A DNA stretch of 64,000 nt from JAXMAO01 sp046350375 (GTDB taxonomy: Bacteria > Planctomycetota > Phycisphaerae > UBA1845 > UTPLA1). Shown one piece after another: positions 26,399-37,050 of the stretch (its first letter is position 1; each line of letters opens with the position of its first letter). The notes beneath the pieces are model-generated. The model was not told the DNA's origin. It did not search any database and saw only the letters and a list, made by a program, of their open reading frames with translations. The stretch is taken from positions 434,001-498,000 of the forward strand of contig JAXMAO010000001.1 in NCBI GenBank assembly GCA_046350375.1, written 5' to 3'. Both the position numbers and the translations under genes were made by a program.

Positions 26399-27400
26399 TC
26401 ATGCCGCGGCTGGGCGATGCCGCCCGGCGCCGGCTGCCCGGCTGAGCCGGATGTAGAACCACACCCCGGGCAACGCCCAGAGCAGCTGCGTCAGGCGGAC
26501 CAGCAGCGAGAGAATGGTGGCGCTCTCGGCCGTGCCGAAGCCGGCCGCCTTGTGGAACAGCTCGTTGTAGGCCCACTCGACCGGGCCGAGCCCCTGGGGC
26601 GCGATCGGCACCGCGCCGACCATCCAGCAGAGCGGCACGTAGAGCAGGAATATCTTCAGCCCGTAGAGCGGCGACGAGCCGGCCGCGTTGACCGCGAGCC
26701 CGGTGAAGAGCGTCGCGACGATCGAGAACCCCTGCAGCAGCCAGGTGAGCAGCATGCAGCGCAGGACGGCGCCGCGCTGCGTGCGATAAGCGAGCACGGC
26801 GTTGTCGATGCGGCGGATGTGATCCGAGAGCGGCAGTCGATCGATCAGCGCATTCCAGCCGATCAGCCGGCGGAACCAGTTCGAGAAGTAGAGGATGCCG
26901 GGCAGCAGCAGGGCGACGAAGGCGATGGCGATCGAGCGTCCCCAGACCTTGACGGCCGGGTCGCGCCAGTTGGCCAGCAGCATGGCGCCCGAGAGCAGCG
27001 TGACGCAGACCAGGCCGAGGACGCGGTCGAAGAGGACGACCGTGGCGGCCTCGTGCCGGCGGTCGGTGTCGCGGGCGACGAAGAGGGCCTTGAGCAGGTC
27101 GCCGCCGGTCTGTCCGGGCAGGACGAAGTTGGCGAAGTTGGCGGCGAAGGTGATGCCGGTGGCGCGCGGGCCGTCCAGCGCGATCTGGTTGGCGTTCATG
27201 AGCCATTGCAGGCGCAGCGCCTGGAGGAAGGGCACCGGCGCCAGGGCGAACATGGAGAGCGCCAGCCAGCGCCAGTCGGCCTGGGCGAGGACGGCGCGGA
27301 ACTGCCCCCACGACATCTGCGTCGCCAGGTACCAGAGCGCCAGTGCCGCCAGCCCCCAGCGCAGCACGGCAAAGGCGATGCGGCGAGCGCGCGGCGTCAT
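26399..27400 (-). CDS. Lysylphosphatidylglycerol synthase TM-region/flippase-like membrane protein
   Basis: A 333-residue protein with about eight membrane helices. The segments FAANFANFVLPGQTGGDLLKALFVARD and VPIAPQGLGPVEWAYNELF match the UPF0104 family, whose members include the flippase half of MprF and the polyprenol-phosphate sugar-related GtrA/AglD-like proteins. No soluble lysyl-transferase domain is present. A role in moving lipids or lipid-linked sugars across the membrane is plausible. It overlaps nothing and sits between a ferredoxin and a coiled-coil lipoprotein. Confidence 0.82.
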   Translation of the reverse strand: MTPRARRIAFAVLRWGLAALALWYLATQMSWGQFRAVLAQADWRWLALSMFALAPVPFLQALRLQWLMNANQIALDGPRATGITFAANFANFVLPGQTGGDLLKALFVARDTDRRHEAATVVLFDRVLGLVCVTLLSGAMLLANWRDPAVKVWGRSIAIAFVALLLPGILYFSNWFRRLIGWNALIDRLPLSDHIRRIDNAVLAYRTQRGAVLRCMLLTWLLQGFSIVATLFTGLAVNAAGSSPLYGLKIFLLYVPLCWMVGAVPIAPQGLGPVEWAYNELFHKAAGFGTAESATILSLLVRLTQLLWALPGVWFYIRLSRAAGAGRHRPAAA

Positions 27401-27466
27401 GGTGATGCCGGCGCCAGGCGGCGCGGTCCGCAGGTGCCAAGCGGGGCGCAGGCGCCGGGCGGGGCG

Positions 27467-27772
27467 CTAGTTGTCCCGCTCCTTGCGGGCCTGCTTGTAG
27501 CGATCCTTGTAGTCATCGCGCTCGTCCTTGAGCTTGCGCTTGTCGGATTCCAGGCCGGCGACCTTGTGCTCGAGCGAGTCGATGCGGTCGTAGGCGCGGC
27601 GCAGTTCTTCGCGCGCTTCCGAAAGCGTCTGCGGCTCGGGACGGCTCGAACGGTGCGATCCGCCGTAGACCGGCGAACCACCGACGTCAATCCGCTCGGG
27701 CGCCTTCACGTTGACACATCCGGCCCACGCCACCGTCGCCACCACCAGCATCGTCCGCACGAAGTTTCGCAT
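27467..27772 (-). CDS. Small coiled-coil lipoprotein
   Basis: A 101-residue product with a signal peptide and lipobox VAWAGC (Cys19). The mature part has a short linker followed by about 50 residues of highly charged heptad-like sequence (EELRRAYDRIDSLEHKVAGLESDKRKLKDERDDYKDRY), a likely coiled coil similar in style to Lpp-like murein lipoproteins. Its function is not known. It diverges from miaA. Confidence 0.75.
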   Translation of the reverse strand: MRNFVRTMLVVATVAWAGCVNVKAPERIDVGGSPVYGGSHRSSRPEPQTLSEAREELRRAYDRIDSLEHKVAGLESDKRKLKDERDDYKDRYKQARKERDN

Positions 27773-27833
27773 ATAGGATTCCCCGAAGGCGGCCGCAGCT
27801 CACCGCCGCGCGGCCCGGCCTGGCGGCGACATT

Positions 27834-28773
27834 ATGACCCGCGACCCCGGTTCCATCCAGTTGTACGTCCTGCTGGGCTGCACCGCGGCGGGAAAATCGG
27901 CGCTGGCGCTGCCGCTGGCCGAACGGCTGAACGCCGAGATTCTCGCGGTCGACTCGATGCAGGTCTATCGCGGAATGGACATCGGCACGGCCAAGCCGTC
28001 GGTCGCCGACCGGCAGCGCGTCCGCCATCACGGGCTGGATCTGGTGGAGCCGGCGGAGTCGTTCAGCGTGGCGCGGTTCGTCGAATGTGCCGACGCGGCG
28101 CTGCACGACGCCGCGGCGCGCGGCCGGGCAATTCTCGCGGTCGCCGGCACGCCGCTCTACCTGATGGGGCTGCTCTACGGCCTGTTTGACGGGCCGTCGG
28201 CGAGCGAACCGATCCGCGCGCGGCTGCGGCAGCGCGCAGCGGTCGAGGGCAGCGCGGCGCTGCACGCCGAGCTGGCGCGGCTCGACCCGGCGGCGGCGAC
28301 GCGGATCACCCCAGCGACGTGCGACGCATCGAGCGGGCGCTGGAGGTTCACGAACTGACCGGCGAAGCGATCAGCGCGCAGCAGCGCCGGAATGGGATCG
28401 GCCGCCGCGGCGCTGTCGCAGCGTCGGGCTGCGGCGCGACCGGGCCGACCTGTCGGCGCGGATCAACGCCCGCGTGCGCGAGATGATCGCCGCGGGGCTG
28501 GTCGACGAGGTGCGCGGGCTGCAACGCGGCGCGGACGGGCTCTCGCCGCAGGCGGCGGCGGCGGTCGGGTACGCCGAGCTGATCGAGCACCTGACCGGGC
28601 GCTGCGCGCTGACCGATGCGATCGAGCAGATCAAGATTCACACCCGCCGGCTGGCGAAGCACCAGCGGACCTGGTTCCGCCGGTTGCCGGGGGTGCGCTG
28701 GATGGACGTTCCGGCGGGCGCAGACGCCGCGGCGCTGGTCGAGCCGGCGCTGGCGGCGCTATGCGGTGAGTGA
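27834..28773 (+). CDS. miaA: tRNA dimethylallyltransferase, broken by two frameshifts
   Basis: MiaA adds a dimethylallyl group to A37 of tRNAs reading U-starting codons. The first frame has the P-loop LGCTAAGKSALA, DSMQVYRGMDIGTAKP and HHGLDLVEP. Near 28307 the frame slips by one missing base and continues as RRIERALEVHELTGEAISAQQRR, then slips again near 28385 into RRDRADLSARINARVREMIAAGLVDEVRGL and ends with AVGYAELIEHLTGR and KHQRTWFRRLPGVRW. Together the pieces make a normal full-length enzyme of about 312 residues. Two losses in 80 bases of a core gene look like sequence errors, not decay. Confidence 0.88.
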
Positions 28774-28793
28774 GCCGCGGGTCGCGCGGCGGG

Positions 28794-31700
28794 TTATGGC
28801 TGGCCGCGCTTGTCGGTCGAATCGGCGTCCGAGAGCGTGTCGCGCAGCCAGGCCGCGAGCTGGGCATTCTTGGAGACCACCTCGCCCAGCGACGGACCCT
28901 TGGGCGTGTTCGGCGCGGTGACGGCCGGCTTGACCACGCGGCGCGGCGCGGCGGGCCTGGGAGCGGCGGCCTTCGGCGCGGCGCTCTTCGGCCCGGCCGG
29001 CACCGGCGCGCCGACGGCGACCGGCTCGGCCTCGACCGGCACGCTCTCGAGTCGCCCGACGCGCTCGGAGAGCACTTCGCGCAGCCCCTCGATTTCGCGC
29101 GGCACGCTGCGGCACAGGTCGTCGGCCATGCTGAGCCGGGCGCGCATCTTCTCGACCCGCGCGTCCATCGCGCCGTAGAGCTGGCGGATGATGCCCACCA
29201 GTTGCCCGACGCGCACGGTGTGTTGCGATATCTGTCCGAGCCGCTGCTCGGCGGTGGCGTTGGCCGCCTCGATCTGCCGCGCCTGCTTCACCGCGTGCTG
29301 CTGGGCCTCGCTCAGCTTGGAGATCACCTTGGCGACCGCGTGGGTCATGTCGCGCAGCTCGCTGGCGCGCTGATCGGCCTCGGCGACCAACCGCGCCGGC
29401 ATCGCCACGAGCTCGCGCGTGCGGCGCTCGACCTCTTCGGCGCGGGCCAGCAGGTGCTCGGCCTGGTCGCGGCCGGTGAGCGACTCGGCATGGGTCCGCG
29501 CCGCCTGGGTTTCGAATTTCTCGCGGTCGAGCTGCAGCTCGGCCCGCAGCGACTGCACGTCGCTGCGCACCGTGCGGGTCGATTCCTCGGTTCGCCGCAG
29601 CAGCTCCTCGGCCTCGGCCCGCAGCCGGTCGGCCGACTCGGTCGCGCCGCGCAGCAGCGACTCGGCGTGCTGCGCGATCCCTTCGGCGCCGCTCTGGGCC
29701 GCGACCAGAATCTCCTCGGCCCGGCTGCGCAGCGTCTCGCCGCCGGTCTGGGCCTGTTCGAGCAGCTTGCCGGCCTGCGTGCGCACCTGGTCGAGCACGC
29801 CTTCGACCTGCTGGCGCAGCGCGTCGAGGCGCGTGCCGGCGGCCTCGGCGTCGCGCTTGGCCGACTCGCGCAGTGCGTCGACCGCGCCGGCGGTGGCGGT
29901 GGCGCGCTGCTGCAGGCGGCGATCGGCCGAATCGACGGCGCGGCGGATGTCCTCGCTGCCGGTCGAAATCTCCGACCGCAGTGTCTCCGACATGCGCGTC
30001 ATGCGTTCGATTTCCTCGCGCACCGACGAGAGCGCGTCGGTGGCCTGGCGGCGGAGCTGTTCGGCGGCGGCGGCGCGCCGCGCGGCGGCCTCGTCCATCT
30101 CGCGCCGGGCGGTGTCGGCCGTGGTCACCAGGTGGCGCTGCACGCCTTCGAGCTCGGTTCGCAGCTTGGCCGCCGACGCCTGCGTCTCGCAGACGATGCG
30201 CGAGAATCCGCCGGCAAGCGTCTCGGCATCGCGGGTCGCCTGGGTGCGCAGCGCGCCGAGCCGCTCGGCGAGTTCGTCGGTGGCGGCGCGGGCGGCGGGA
30301 CCGACGCCGGCGACCTGGCGTTCGAGCGTTTCGACCTGCTCGCGATGGGTGGCGATCTGCGTCGCCAGCTCGTCGCGGATCCGGCCGATGTCGGTGTCGA
30401 ACCGCGCCTGCAGCTCGTCGGCCTGGTCGGAGAGCGACGCCAGCAGCGCCGTCGTGCGCGAGGAAACTTCGTCGGCGAAGACCGACAGCTTCTCGCTGCG
30501 CTCCTGCCCGTCGGTCAGCAGACGGTTGATGCGCTGCTCGACGGCGTCGGCCTGACCGGCGGCGCGGCGGATGAGCCCGTCGAGCGATTCGATCATCCGC
30601 TCGGCGGCGGCACGGGCGTGGTCGCGCTGCGCGGCGATCGTCCGGCCGGCCGTGTCCAGCTCGCTTTCGAGCTGGCCGCGGAGCGCGTCGAACGTCTCGC
30701 GAATGGTGGCGGCTTCGCGGCGGATCGCCTCGACCGAGGTGGTCAACTCGCGCTGATGCTCGGCCAATTCCACGCGCCAGACGCCGCGGACGTGCTCGGA
30801 CTTGACCGACAGTTCGGCGACGGAATTCTTGGCCAGCTCGTTGGCCGACGTGATCCGCGCCAGCGACGCCTCGGTCAGCTTCGAGAGCTGGGCCGCGACG
30901 TCGTCGGCGTGCAGCTTCATCTGGGCCTCGGCCGCCGACGCCTGCTCGGCCGCGGCCGCCAGGCTCGCCGCCAGCCGCTCGCGCAGCCCGTCGGCCATCC
31001 GATCGGACTGCGCCAGGCGATCGTCGACCCCCGCCAGCAGCGCTTCGGCCTCGCGCGCGGCGCGGGTGCGGGCCGTTTCGAACTCGCGCGCCAGCTCGGC
31101 CAGCGCCGCGCAGGCGGCGCCGCGCGTCGCCTGGGCGTCGGCGTGCAGATCACGTTTCACCTCGGCAATGGCGGCCGACTGCGCCTCGAGCTGCGCCCAG
31201 CGCCTCGCGCGCGGCTGGTCGCAGCATGCGACAGCTCGCCGTGCACGGTGGTGGCGGCGCGCTGCAGGTCGGCCACGTCGGCGCGATGCCCGTCGAGGGT
31301 CGCGGCGAACTGCTGGGTCGTCTGCGCGACCGTGGCGCGGGCTCGTTCCACGGCGGCGTCCAGCTCCGACCGCACGCGCTGCGCCTCGGCCCGCGCCGCC
31401 GCGACGGCCGACTCGAAGTCGCCCAGCGCGCGGCGGGACTCGTCCAGCGGCTGCTGCGCCTCGCGCTGCGCCGCGGCGACCTGCGTCGCGACCGTGCGGT
31501 GCAGATCGTTCACGGTGTCGTTGATCTGCGCCTGGGCGGTGGCGCACAGCCCCTCGGCCGACGCCACCAGCTCGGCCACGCGCGCCCGCGCCGCCTGCGC
31601 GGCCGCCAGGCTCGCGGCGTGCGCCGCGCTCTCGGCTCTTGGCAAGGCCTCGATCTGCTGGCGCAACTGCTCGACGCGCTGCTCGGCCTGGCGGATCGTT

Positions 31701-33331
31701 TCCTCGACGCGCGCCTTCGCCTCGGCGGCGATCCGCTCGGCATCCAGGGCTGCGGCCGCGCGGGCGTCACTCCGCTTTCGCAGCTCGGCGAGCTCGCTGC
31801 GCGTCGTCGCCAGGTCGGTCCCCAGCAGCTTCCACATCTCGTCCAGCCGGTCGTTGGTCGCCTCGGTGACGCGCCGCATGTCGGCGGTCGCCGTCTCGAT
31901 CTGGCGGCGGAGCTCGCCGGCGTCGAGCGCCGCGGTCGCGTCGGCGGCGACAATCTGCTTCAACTGTGCATCGCGCTGCGCCAGAACCTCGGAGCGGAGC
32001 CGATCGGCCCGCCGCGCCACCTCCTGCGTCTGGTCCTCGGCGTGGCGCAGCGTCTGGCCGGTGCGGTCGGCGAGCATCCGCAGGTCGGCCTCGCCTTGCA
32101 GCGTCACCTCGCCGAAGCGGGCGGTCATCGCATCCAGTCGGCCGCGGGCGTCTTCGAGCATCTCCTGGGCCTGGTGCCGGGCGTTGCGGATGCGCGCCAG
32201 GTCGGATTCGACCTGCTCGGCCGTCTCGCGCGGCGTCTTGAGCTGCAGCGCAATGGTGTCGATGCGCCGCTCGAAGTTCGACAGTCGCTCGCCCAGCCGC
32301 TCGACGACGGCGTCCACCGCGGCCAGCGACTCGGCGCTGACCGTCGCGGCGATGGCCGTGCCGGCGCGCTCGGTCTCGGCGGCGATGATGTCGGTCGTCG
32401 CGACGGCGGCGGTGCGGGCCGAATGGCGCGCCGCGCGGCCGTCGACGGTCGGTGCGGCGGCGCGCCGCGGCGTTGCGGCCGTCGGCGGCGTGGCGGCCGG
32501 TTCGGCGGCGGCGGTGAGCGGCGCGTCTATCTCGACGACATCGATGCAGGCCTGCACCGTCTGCGCCGTGATGCGGGTCGCGCCGCTGCTGTAGGCGTGC
32601 AGCAGGCAGTTGTCGGCCAGCTGGTTGATGATGCGCGGCAGGCCGCGCGATGCGCGGTGAATGGCAGTGATGGCCGGCGCGTCGAAGAGCGCGTCCGCCT
32701 GACCGCCCGCCACGTCGATGCGATGGCGGATGTAGCCGAGAGTCTGCTCTTCGCTCAGTCCGCCGAGGTGAAAGACGCGGAACATCCGCTGGCGGAGCTG
32801 GCGCAGGTCTGAGCGGCGGAAGGTCTCCTGCAGCTCAGGCTGGCCGAGGATGAGAATCTGCAACAGCTTGGCGTCTTCGGCCTCGAGGTTGCCGAGCAGG
32901 CGCAGCTCTTCGAAGGCGTCGGGCGAGAGATTCTGGGCCTCGTCGAGGATCACGACGCACAGCCGGTCGCGGGCGTACTGTTCGAGCAGGAACTGTTCGA
33001 GCGTGTGGGTCAGTTCGGCGGGCGACGAGGTGTGGTCGGCGCGCAGCTGGAACTCGCGGCAGACGGCGACGAGCAGCTCGGGCCCGGTGAGGCGCGTGTT
33101 GGTGATGACGGCGGTCTGCGTGCCGACGGGGAGTCGGCCGATCGCGAGGCGCGTGAGCAGCGTCTTGCCGGAGCCGACTTCGCCGGTGACCAGCGCGAAC
33201 CCCTTGCGCATGGTGGCGGTGTACAGCAGCGATGCGAGCGCCTCTTCGTGGTTGGGGGTGTTGAAGAAGAAGCGTGGATCGGGGGTGTTGTTGAAGGGAT
33301 CGGCGGTCAGGCCGAAGTGGTCGCGGTACAT
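28794..33331 (-). CDS. ExeA-like AAA ATPase fused to giant coiled coil (apparent frameshift)
   Basis: The N-terminus (MYRDHFGLTADPFNNTPDPRFFF) and AAA core are those of the ExeA/GspA-type secretion ATPase that accompanies exosortase loci. Walker A is GEVGSGKT at 50-57, Walker B ILDEAQ at 128-133, and the core ends near residue 270. After a Pro/Ala linker come over 1,000 residues of Ala/Glu/Arg-rich heptads. The frame breaks near 31210, where SHAATSRAR must join RRWAQLEAQSAA by one missing base; the whole would be about 1,512 residues. Usual relatives are 270-550 residues, so the tail is exceptional. A divergent export operon follows, suggesting a role in the envelope or secretion. Confidence 0.82.
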
Positions 33332-33621
33332 CGGCGGGTCTCCGGGGCCGGAAGTCGACCAAGGGTTATCGGAAGCGCTTTAATTGCGGCATGACGCTAA
33401 GGTTGCGCGGCCAGCGGCAGAAACCGCGCTGTCAGTAGCCCGATAAAAACAGTGTTCTGATTAGCAGGAGCGAGTCGTCGCGCCACGCCGCGCGACCGGC
33501 ACAATCCCTACGTCTTGTAAGTCCAGTCGCACCCCCCGCGATCCGATGGTCGCCGGGGGGCGATGGCGGTGGCACCGTCCCCCCGCCCGCCCCGACCGAA
33601 CACACTCAGGATGATCGGCGC

Positions 33622-34419
33622 ATGACACGGATGTCGGCCCTGTTGCTCTCTCCATTCCGCCGCGCGATCGCCTTCGTCGGCGCCTGCATCGCCGCCGCGC
33701 TGATCGGCTGCGGTCCGAAGCCGGGCGAGCTGTCGGCCTTTCTGCGGGCGCACGAGCAGGACGTCTCGGGCGGCGGTTACCGCGTCAATCCGCCCGACGT
33801 GCTCGAGTTCACGTCGCCGACCGCCACGGAGATCGACAACGAATCGCAGATGGTCAATTCCGACGGCAAGGTGACGCTGCGGCTGATCGGCGAGGTCTCG
33901 GTGGCCGGTCTGACGACGACCGAAATATCCGACAAGATTGAGAAGCAGATGGCGCGCTACTACGTCGCGCCGAAGGTGACGGTGCGGGTGGTCAGCCCGA
34001 ACAGCAAGCGCTACTTCGTGTTCGGCGAGGTGGCCGGGCCTGGCGCCTACACGTACACCGGCCACGACACGCTGTTGCGGGCGCTGGCGCTGTCGCAGCC
34101 GACGTTTCTGGCGTGGAACAGCCAGGTGAAGGTGATTCGACCGAGCCACACCAGCGCCGAGCGGCACGAGATCGTGGTCGATGTCGACGACGTGATGAAG
34201 CGCGGCATGCTCGAGAAGAACGTGCTGCTGCAGGAAGGCGACATTGTGTACGTGCCGCCGACGCCGCTGGCGTGGGTCGGCCTGCGGCTGCGCGAGCTGC
34301 TCTACCCGGTCGGTCCGGCGGCGGGCGTGGTTTCGACGCCGATCGACTTCCGCGACCAGGGCGTGCGATACAACCAGCCGGGCGTGGCGGCGGCGTCGGG
34401 CCGCAGCACCGGATTCTGA
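33622..34419 (+). CDS. Polysaccharide export lipoprotein (Wza/EpsE-like)
   Basis: A 265-residue outer-membrane export protein. Signal peptide with lipobox ALIGC (Cys30), then the Poly_export domain (YRVNPPDVLEFTSPT ... GKVTLRLIGEVSVAGLTTTEISDKIEKQMARYY) and a SLBB-type domain starting YFVFGEVAGPGAYTYTGHDTLLRALA. It lacks the long C-terminal helix of E. coli Wza. It begins the plus-strand run of glycan genes and is followed 36 bases later by the chain-length gene, its usual partner. Confidence 0.92.
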   Translation: MTRMSALLLSPFRRAIAFVGACIAAALIGCGPKPGELSAFLRAHEQDVSGGGYRVNPPDVLEFTSPTATEIDNESQMVNSDGKVTLRLIGEVSVAGLTTTEISDKIEKQMARYYVAPKVTVRVVSPNSKRYFVFGEVAGPGAYTYTGHDTLLRALALSQPTFLAWNSQVKVIRPSHTSAERHEIVVDVDDVMKRGMLEKNVLLQEGDIVYVPPTPLAWVGLRLRELLYPVGPAAGVVSTPIDFRDQGVRYNQPGVAAASGRSTGF

Positions 34420-34455
34420 CGCGGCGCCGCACGCGCCGCGCTGGGCGATGGACTG

Positions 34456-36147
34456 ATGCACCAGCACCACGACGAATTCAGCGTTGCCGACCTGCGCCAG
34501 ACCTTTGAGAACGTCTGGCGGGTCGCGGCGACGCGCCACTGGTGGTTTATCCTGCCGACCCTGGCGGCGGCGACGATCGCCTGCACGGCGACCCACTGGC
34601 TGCCGCGGACCTACATGGTGAGCGCCACGCTGGAGCGCTGCCGCGACGTGGTGCTCAACAACCTCGGCAAAGGCTGGGCCGACGCAGTAGACGCCGTGCG
34701 ATCGACCGCCGGCGACGATCTGCGCAGCCCGGCCGCGTGGCGCCGCGCCGCGCACGCCGCTGGGATACCGGCCGGCTTCAGCGTCGACGGCATGCTGGAC
34801 GGGCTGGAAGTGAAGATCGTTTCGCCCGAGCCGACGCGCGACCTGCTCAGTCTCACGCTGACCGGGCCGGAACCGAAGCACTATCCGGCGATCATGCGGA
34901 CGGTCTGCGACACCTACATCGCCGACGTGGAGCGCCGCACGACGCGCATCCTGCAGGACGCGCGGCAGTTCTACACCCGCCAGTCGAGTCGCTCGACGCA
35001 GGCGCTGGGCGCGCTGGAGGCCGAGCTGGCCGAGCTGGAGCGCTGTCACCCCGGCCTGGCGCCGGAGGCCGACCACGCCGCCCGCGAAGAGCTTTCCACG
35101 CTCGTCCGCCAGCGACACGAAGACACGGCGAAGCTGGCCGACCTGGCCGACGAGATCGCCGCCAGCGATCGCGCCCTGGGCGATCTTTCGGCGCCGGCCG
35201 CGAACGCGGTGGCGCCGCACCTGCCGACGACGCGGCGGATCGAGAATCCGCAGCGCGAGGCGCTGATTTCGGCGCTCGAGAAGGCGCAGGTGGAGATGTG
35301 GCAGAACCGCAAGTTCAAGGGAATGACCGACCAGCATCCGGTGGTGGTGGCGCTGGCGGCGCGCATCGACGAGATGCAGGCCGAGCTGGCGCGGACGCCG
35401 GAATTCCTGGCGGCCGCGCCGGAGCTGCCAGGCGACGCCCCGGCCGCGCAGGGCGTGGCGATCGTCGGCGAGGCGAGCCGGCTCGAACATGAGCGCGAGA
35501 CGCTCGAGCAGCGTCGCGAAACGCTGGCGGCGCGGCTGGCCGCGTGCGAGCAGCGCGCCAACGCGCTGATGGCCCAGCGCGCCGACGCCGCAAAATTCCT
35601 GGAGGCCCGCACGGCACTGATCGCGCGGGTCGATCGCGCCAAGGCCGAGGTTGAAACGTGGCGCGGCCACATCGACCCGATCGACCGCGTGCTGACGGTG
35701 CAGGCCGAGCATCGCGGCATCCGCCTGCGGGTCGCCGATGCGCCGCACCTGCCGCGCCTGCCGACCTCGCCGAACCCGCGAACCGTGCTGTTCGTCTGCC
35801 TGGTACTGTCGCTGGCGACCGGCGTGGCGGCCGTGTTTCTGCGCGAGGTGACCGACGGCTCGTGCCGCACGGCGGCCCAGCTCGCCAGCGCCGCGGGCGT
35901 GCAGGTGCTCTCGGTCATCGACCTGATCAACCCGGCGGCGGCGCGGGCGCGGCGGACCTCGCGCCTGCTGGGCGCGCGGTCGATCGCGACGATCGGCCTG
36001 GCGCTGGCGGCCGCCATCAGCGCGGCCGGAGCGTACGTCGATCTGACCGATCCGCCGCGGTTTGCCCGCTGGGTGGCGATCGGCGCGAACAGCGTTGCCA
36101 AGTCGCCGAGCGTGCCGTCGGCGGAGAACGCCGGGCGCGCGGCGTAG
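34456..36147 (+). CDS. Chain-length determinant protein (Wzc/GumC N-terminal type)
   Basis: A 563-residue inner-membrane polysaccharide co-polymerase. A first membrane helix (WWFILPTLAAATIACTATHWL, from about 29) is followed by a large periplasmic part with coiled coils (about 170-430), then a second helix (VLFVCLVLSLATGVAAVFL) and, unusually, a third one near residue 515 (IGLALAAAISAAGAYV). There is no kinase domain; that is encoded by the next gene, the split arrangement seen in Gram-positives and exosortase-linked loci. The family motif PxxP before the second helix is present (LPTSPNPRT). Confidence 0.88.
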   Translation: MHQHHDEFSVADLRQTFENVWRVAATRHWWFILPTLAAATIACTATHWLPRTYMVSATLERCRDVVLNNLGKGWADAVDAVRSTAGDDLRSPAAWRRAAHAAGIPAGFSVDGMLDGLEVKIVSPEPTRDLLSLTLTGPEPKHYPAIMRTVCDTYIADVERRTTRILQDARQFYTRQSSRSTQALGALEAELAELERCHPGLAPEADHAAREELSTLVRQRHEDTAKLADLADEIAASDRALGDLSAPAANAVAPHLPTTRRIENPQREALISALEKAQVEMWQNRKFKGMTDQHPVVVALAARIDEMQAELARTPEFLAAAPELPGDAPAAQGVAIVGEASRLEHERETLEQRRETLAARLAACEQRANALMAQRADAAKFLEARTALIARVDRAKAEVETWRGHIDPIDRVLTVQAEHRGIRLRVADAPHLPRLPTSPNPRTVLFVCLVLSLATGVAAVFLREVTDGSCRTAAQLASAAGVQVLSVIDLINPAAARARRTSRLLGARSIATIGLALAAAISAAGAYVDLTDPPRFARWVAIGANSVAKSPSVPSAENAGRAA

Positions 36148-36176
36148 CGCGGCGGCAGCGAAAGCAGGGAGATGCC

Positions 36177-37050
36177 ATGGGTCGCATCGCGGACGCGTTG
36201 AAGAAGGCAGAGCAGGAGCGGTTGCTGTCGGCCCAGCTGAGCCGCCGAATCACGCCGCTGCCCGCGCAGGAATTGCGCCCCGTCGCGCCGCGCGCGACCG
36301 CGACTCCGCACGCCGAGCGACCAGCCGCAACACCCAGGCCCGCCGCTCCGGCGACGCCTCCGGCCGCGGCGCGCGACCTGGACGGCTCGCTGCTGGTGCT
36401 GCATGAGCGGGCGTCGGCTGTGGCGGAGCAGTATCGCGCTTTGCGGACCTGGCTGCTGTCGCACAACGCCACGGGCGAACACCGCCTGCTGGCCGTCACC
36501 AGCAGCCGCGCCGGCGAAGGCAAGACGCTGACGGTCGCGAACCTGGGGCTGGCGCTTGGCCGAGGTGCGGCATCTGAACGCGCTGGTGGTCGATTGCAAC
36601 CTGGGGGCGGGGCAGCTCGGAAACCGGCTGGGGGTGCGCGGCGGACCGGGGCTGGCGGAAGTGCTGGCGGGCGAGTGCGCCCTGATGGACGCGGTGCACG
36701 ATTCGTGCGTGGGCAATCTGAAGGTGCTTCCGGCGGGGATGCTGGGCTCGAATTCGCGCAGCGAGCTGCTGAATTCGCGCCTCATGCCGCGGGTGATGGA
36801 CGAGATCCGCGAGAGATTCCACTACGTGCTGGTCGATACACCAGCGGTTCAGGCCGCCGCCGACGTCGGCCGAATCGGCGCCCTGTGCACGGGCGTGCTG
36901 ATGGTGGTGCGCATGCAGCGGACCAGCGCCGCGTTGGTCCGCCAGTCGGTTCGCTGGTTGGCGGCCAACAACGTTCACGTGCTGGGCTGCGTGGCCGTGG
37001 GAGCGGACAACCGTGCCGCACGCATGCAGTACGACAGCTCCGCCGCGTAG
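36177..37050 (+). CDS. CpsD/CapB-like tyrosine autokinase (apparent frameshift)
   Basis: ATG 36177 follows GGGAG. MGRIADALKKAEQERLL is the typical opening of kinases that pair with exosortase-linked chain-length proteins. The first frame reaches Walker A (SSRAGEGKT, near residue 110) and NLGLAL; the frame then breaks near 36555 and resumes as AEVRHLNALVVDCN (Walker A'), with HYVLVDTPAV (Walker B) and the end MQYDSSAA. The whole would be about 290 residues. Only one tyrosine is seen in the tail, fewer than in the usual Tyr cluster. It should control polymer length through the preceding protein. Confidence 0.82.

Noticed and set aside
28770..32594. A 1,274-codon plus-strand open frame opposite the coiled-coil gene
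   Set aside because: Composition changes from Gly/Arg-rich to Ser/Ala/Arg-rich without domains. The minus strand gives heptad repeats continuous with an AAA ATPase.
33508..35748. A 746-codon minus-strand frame across the wza/wzc genes
   Set aside because: Arg/His/Ala-rich shadow translation; it would run against the well-supported export genes.
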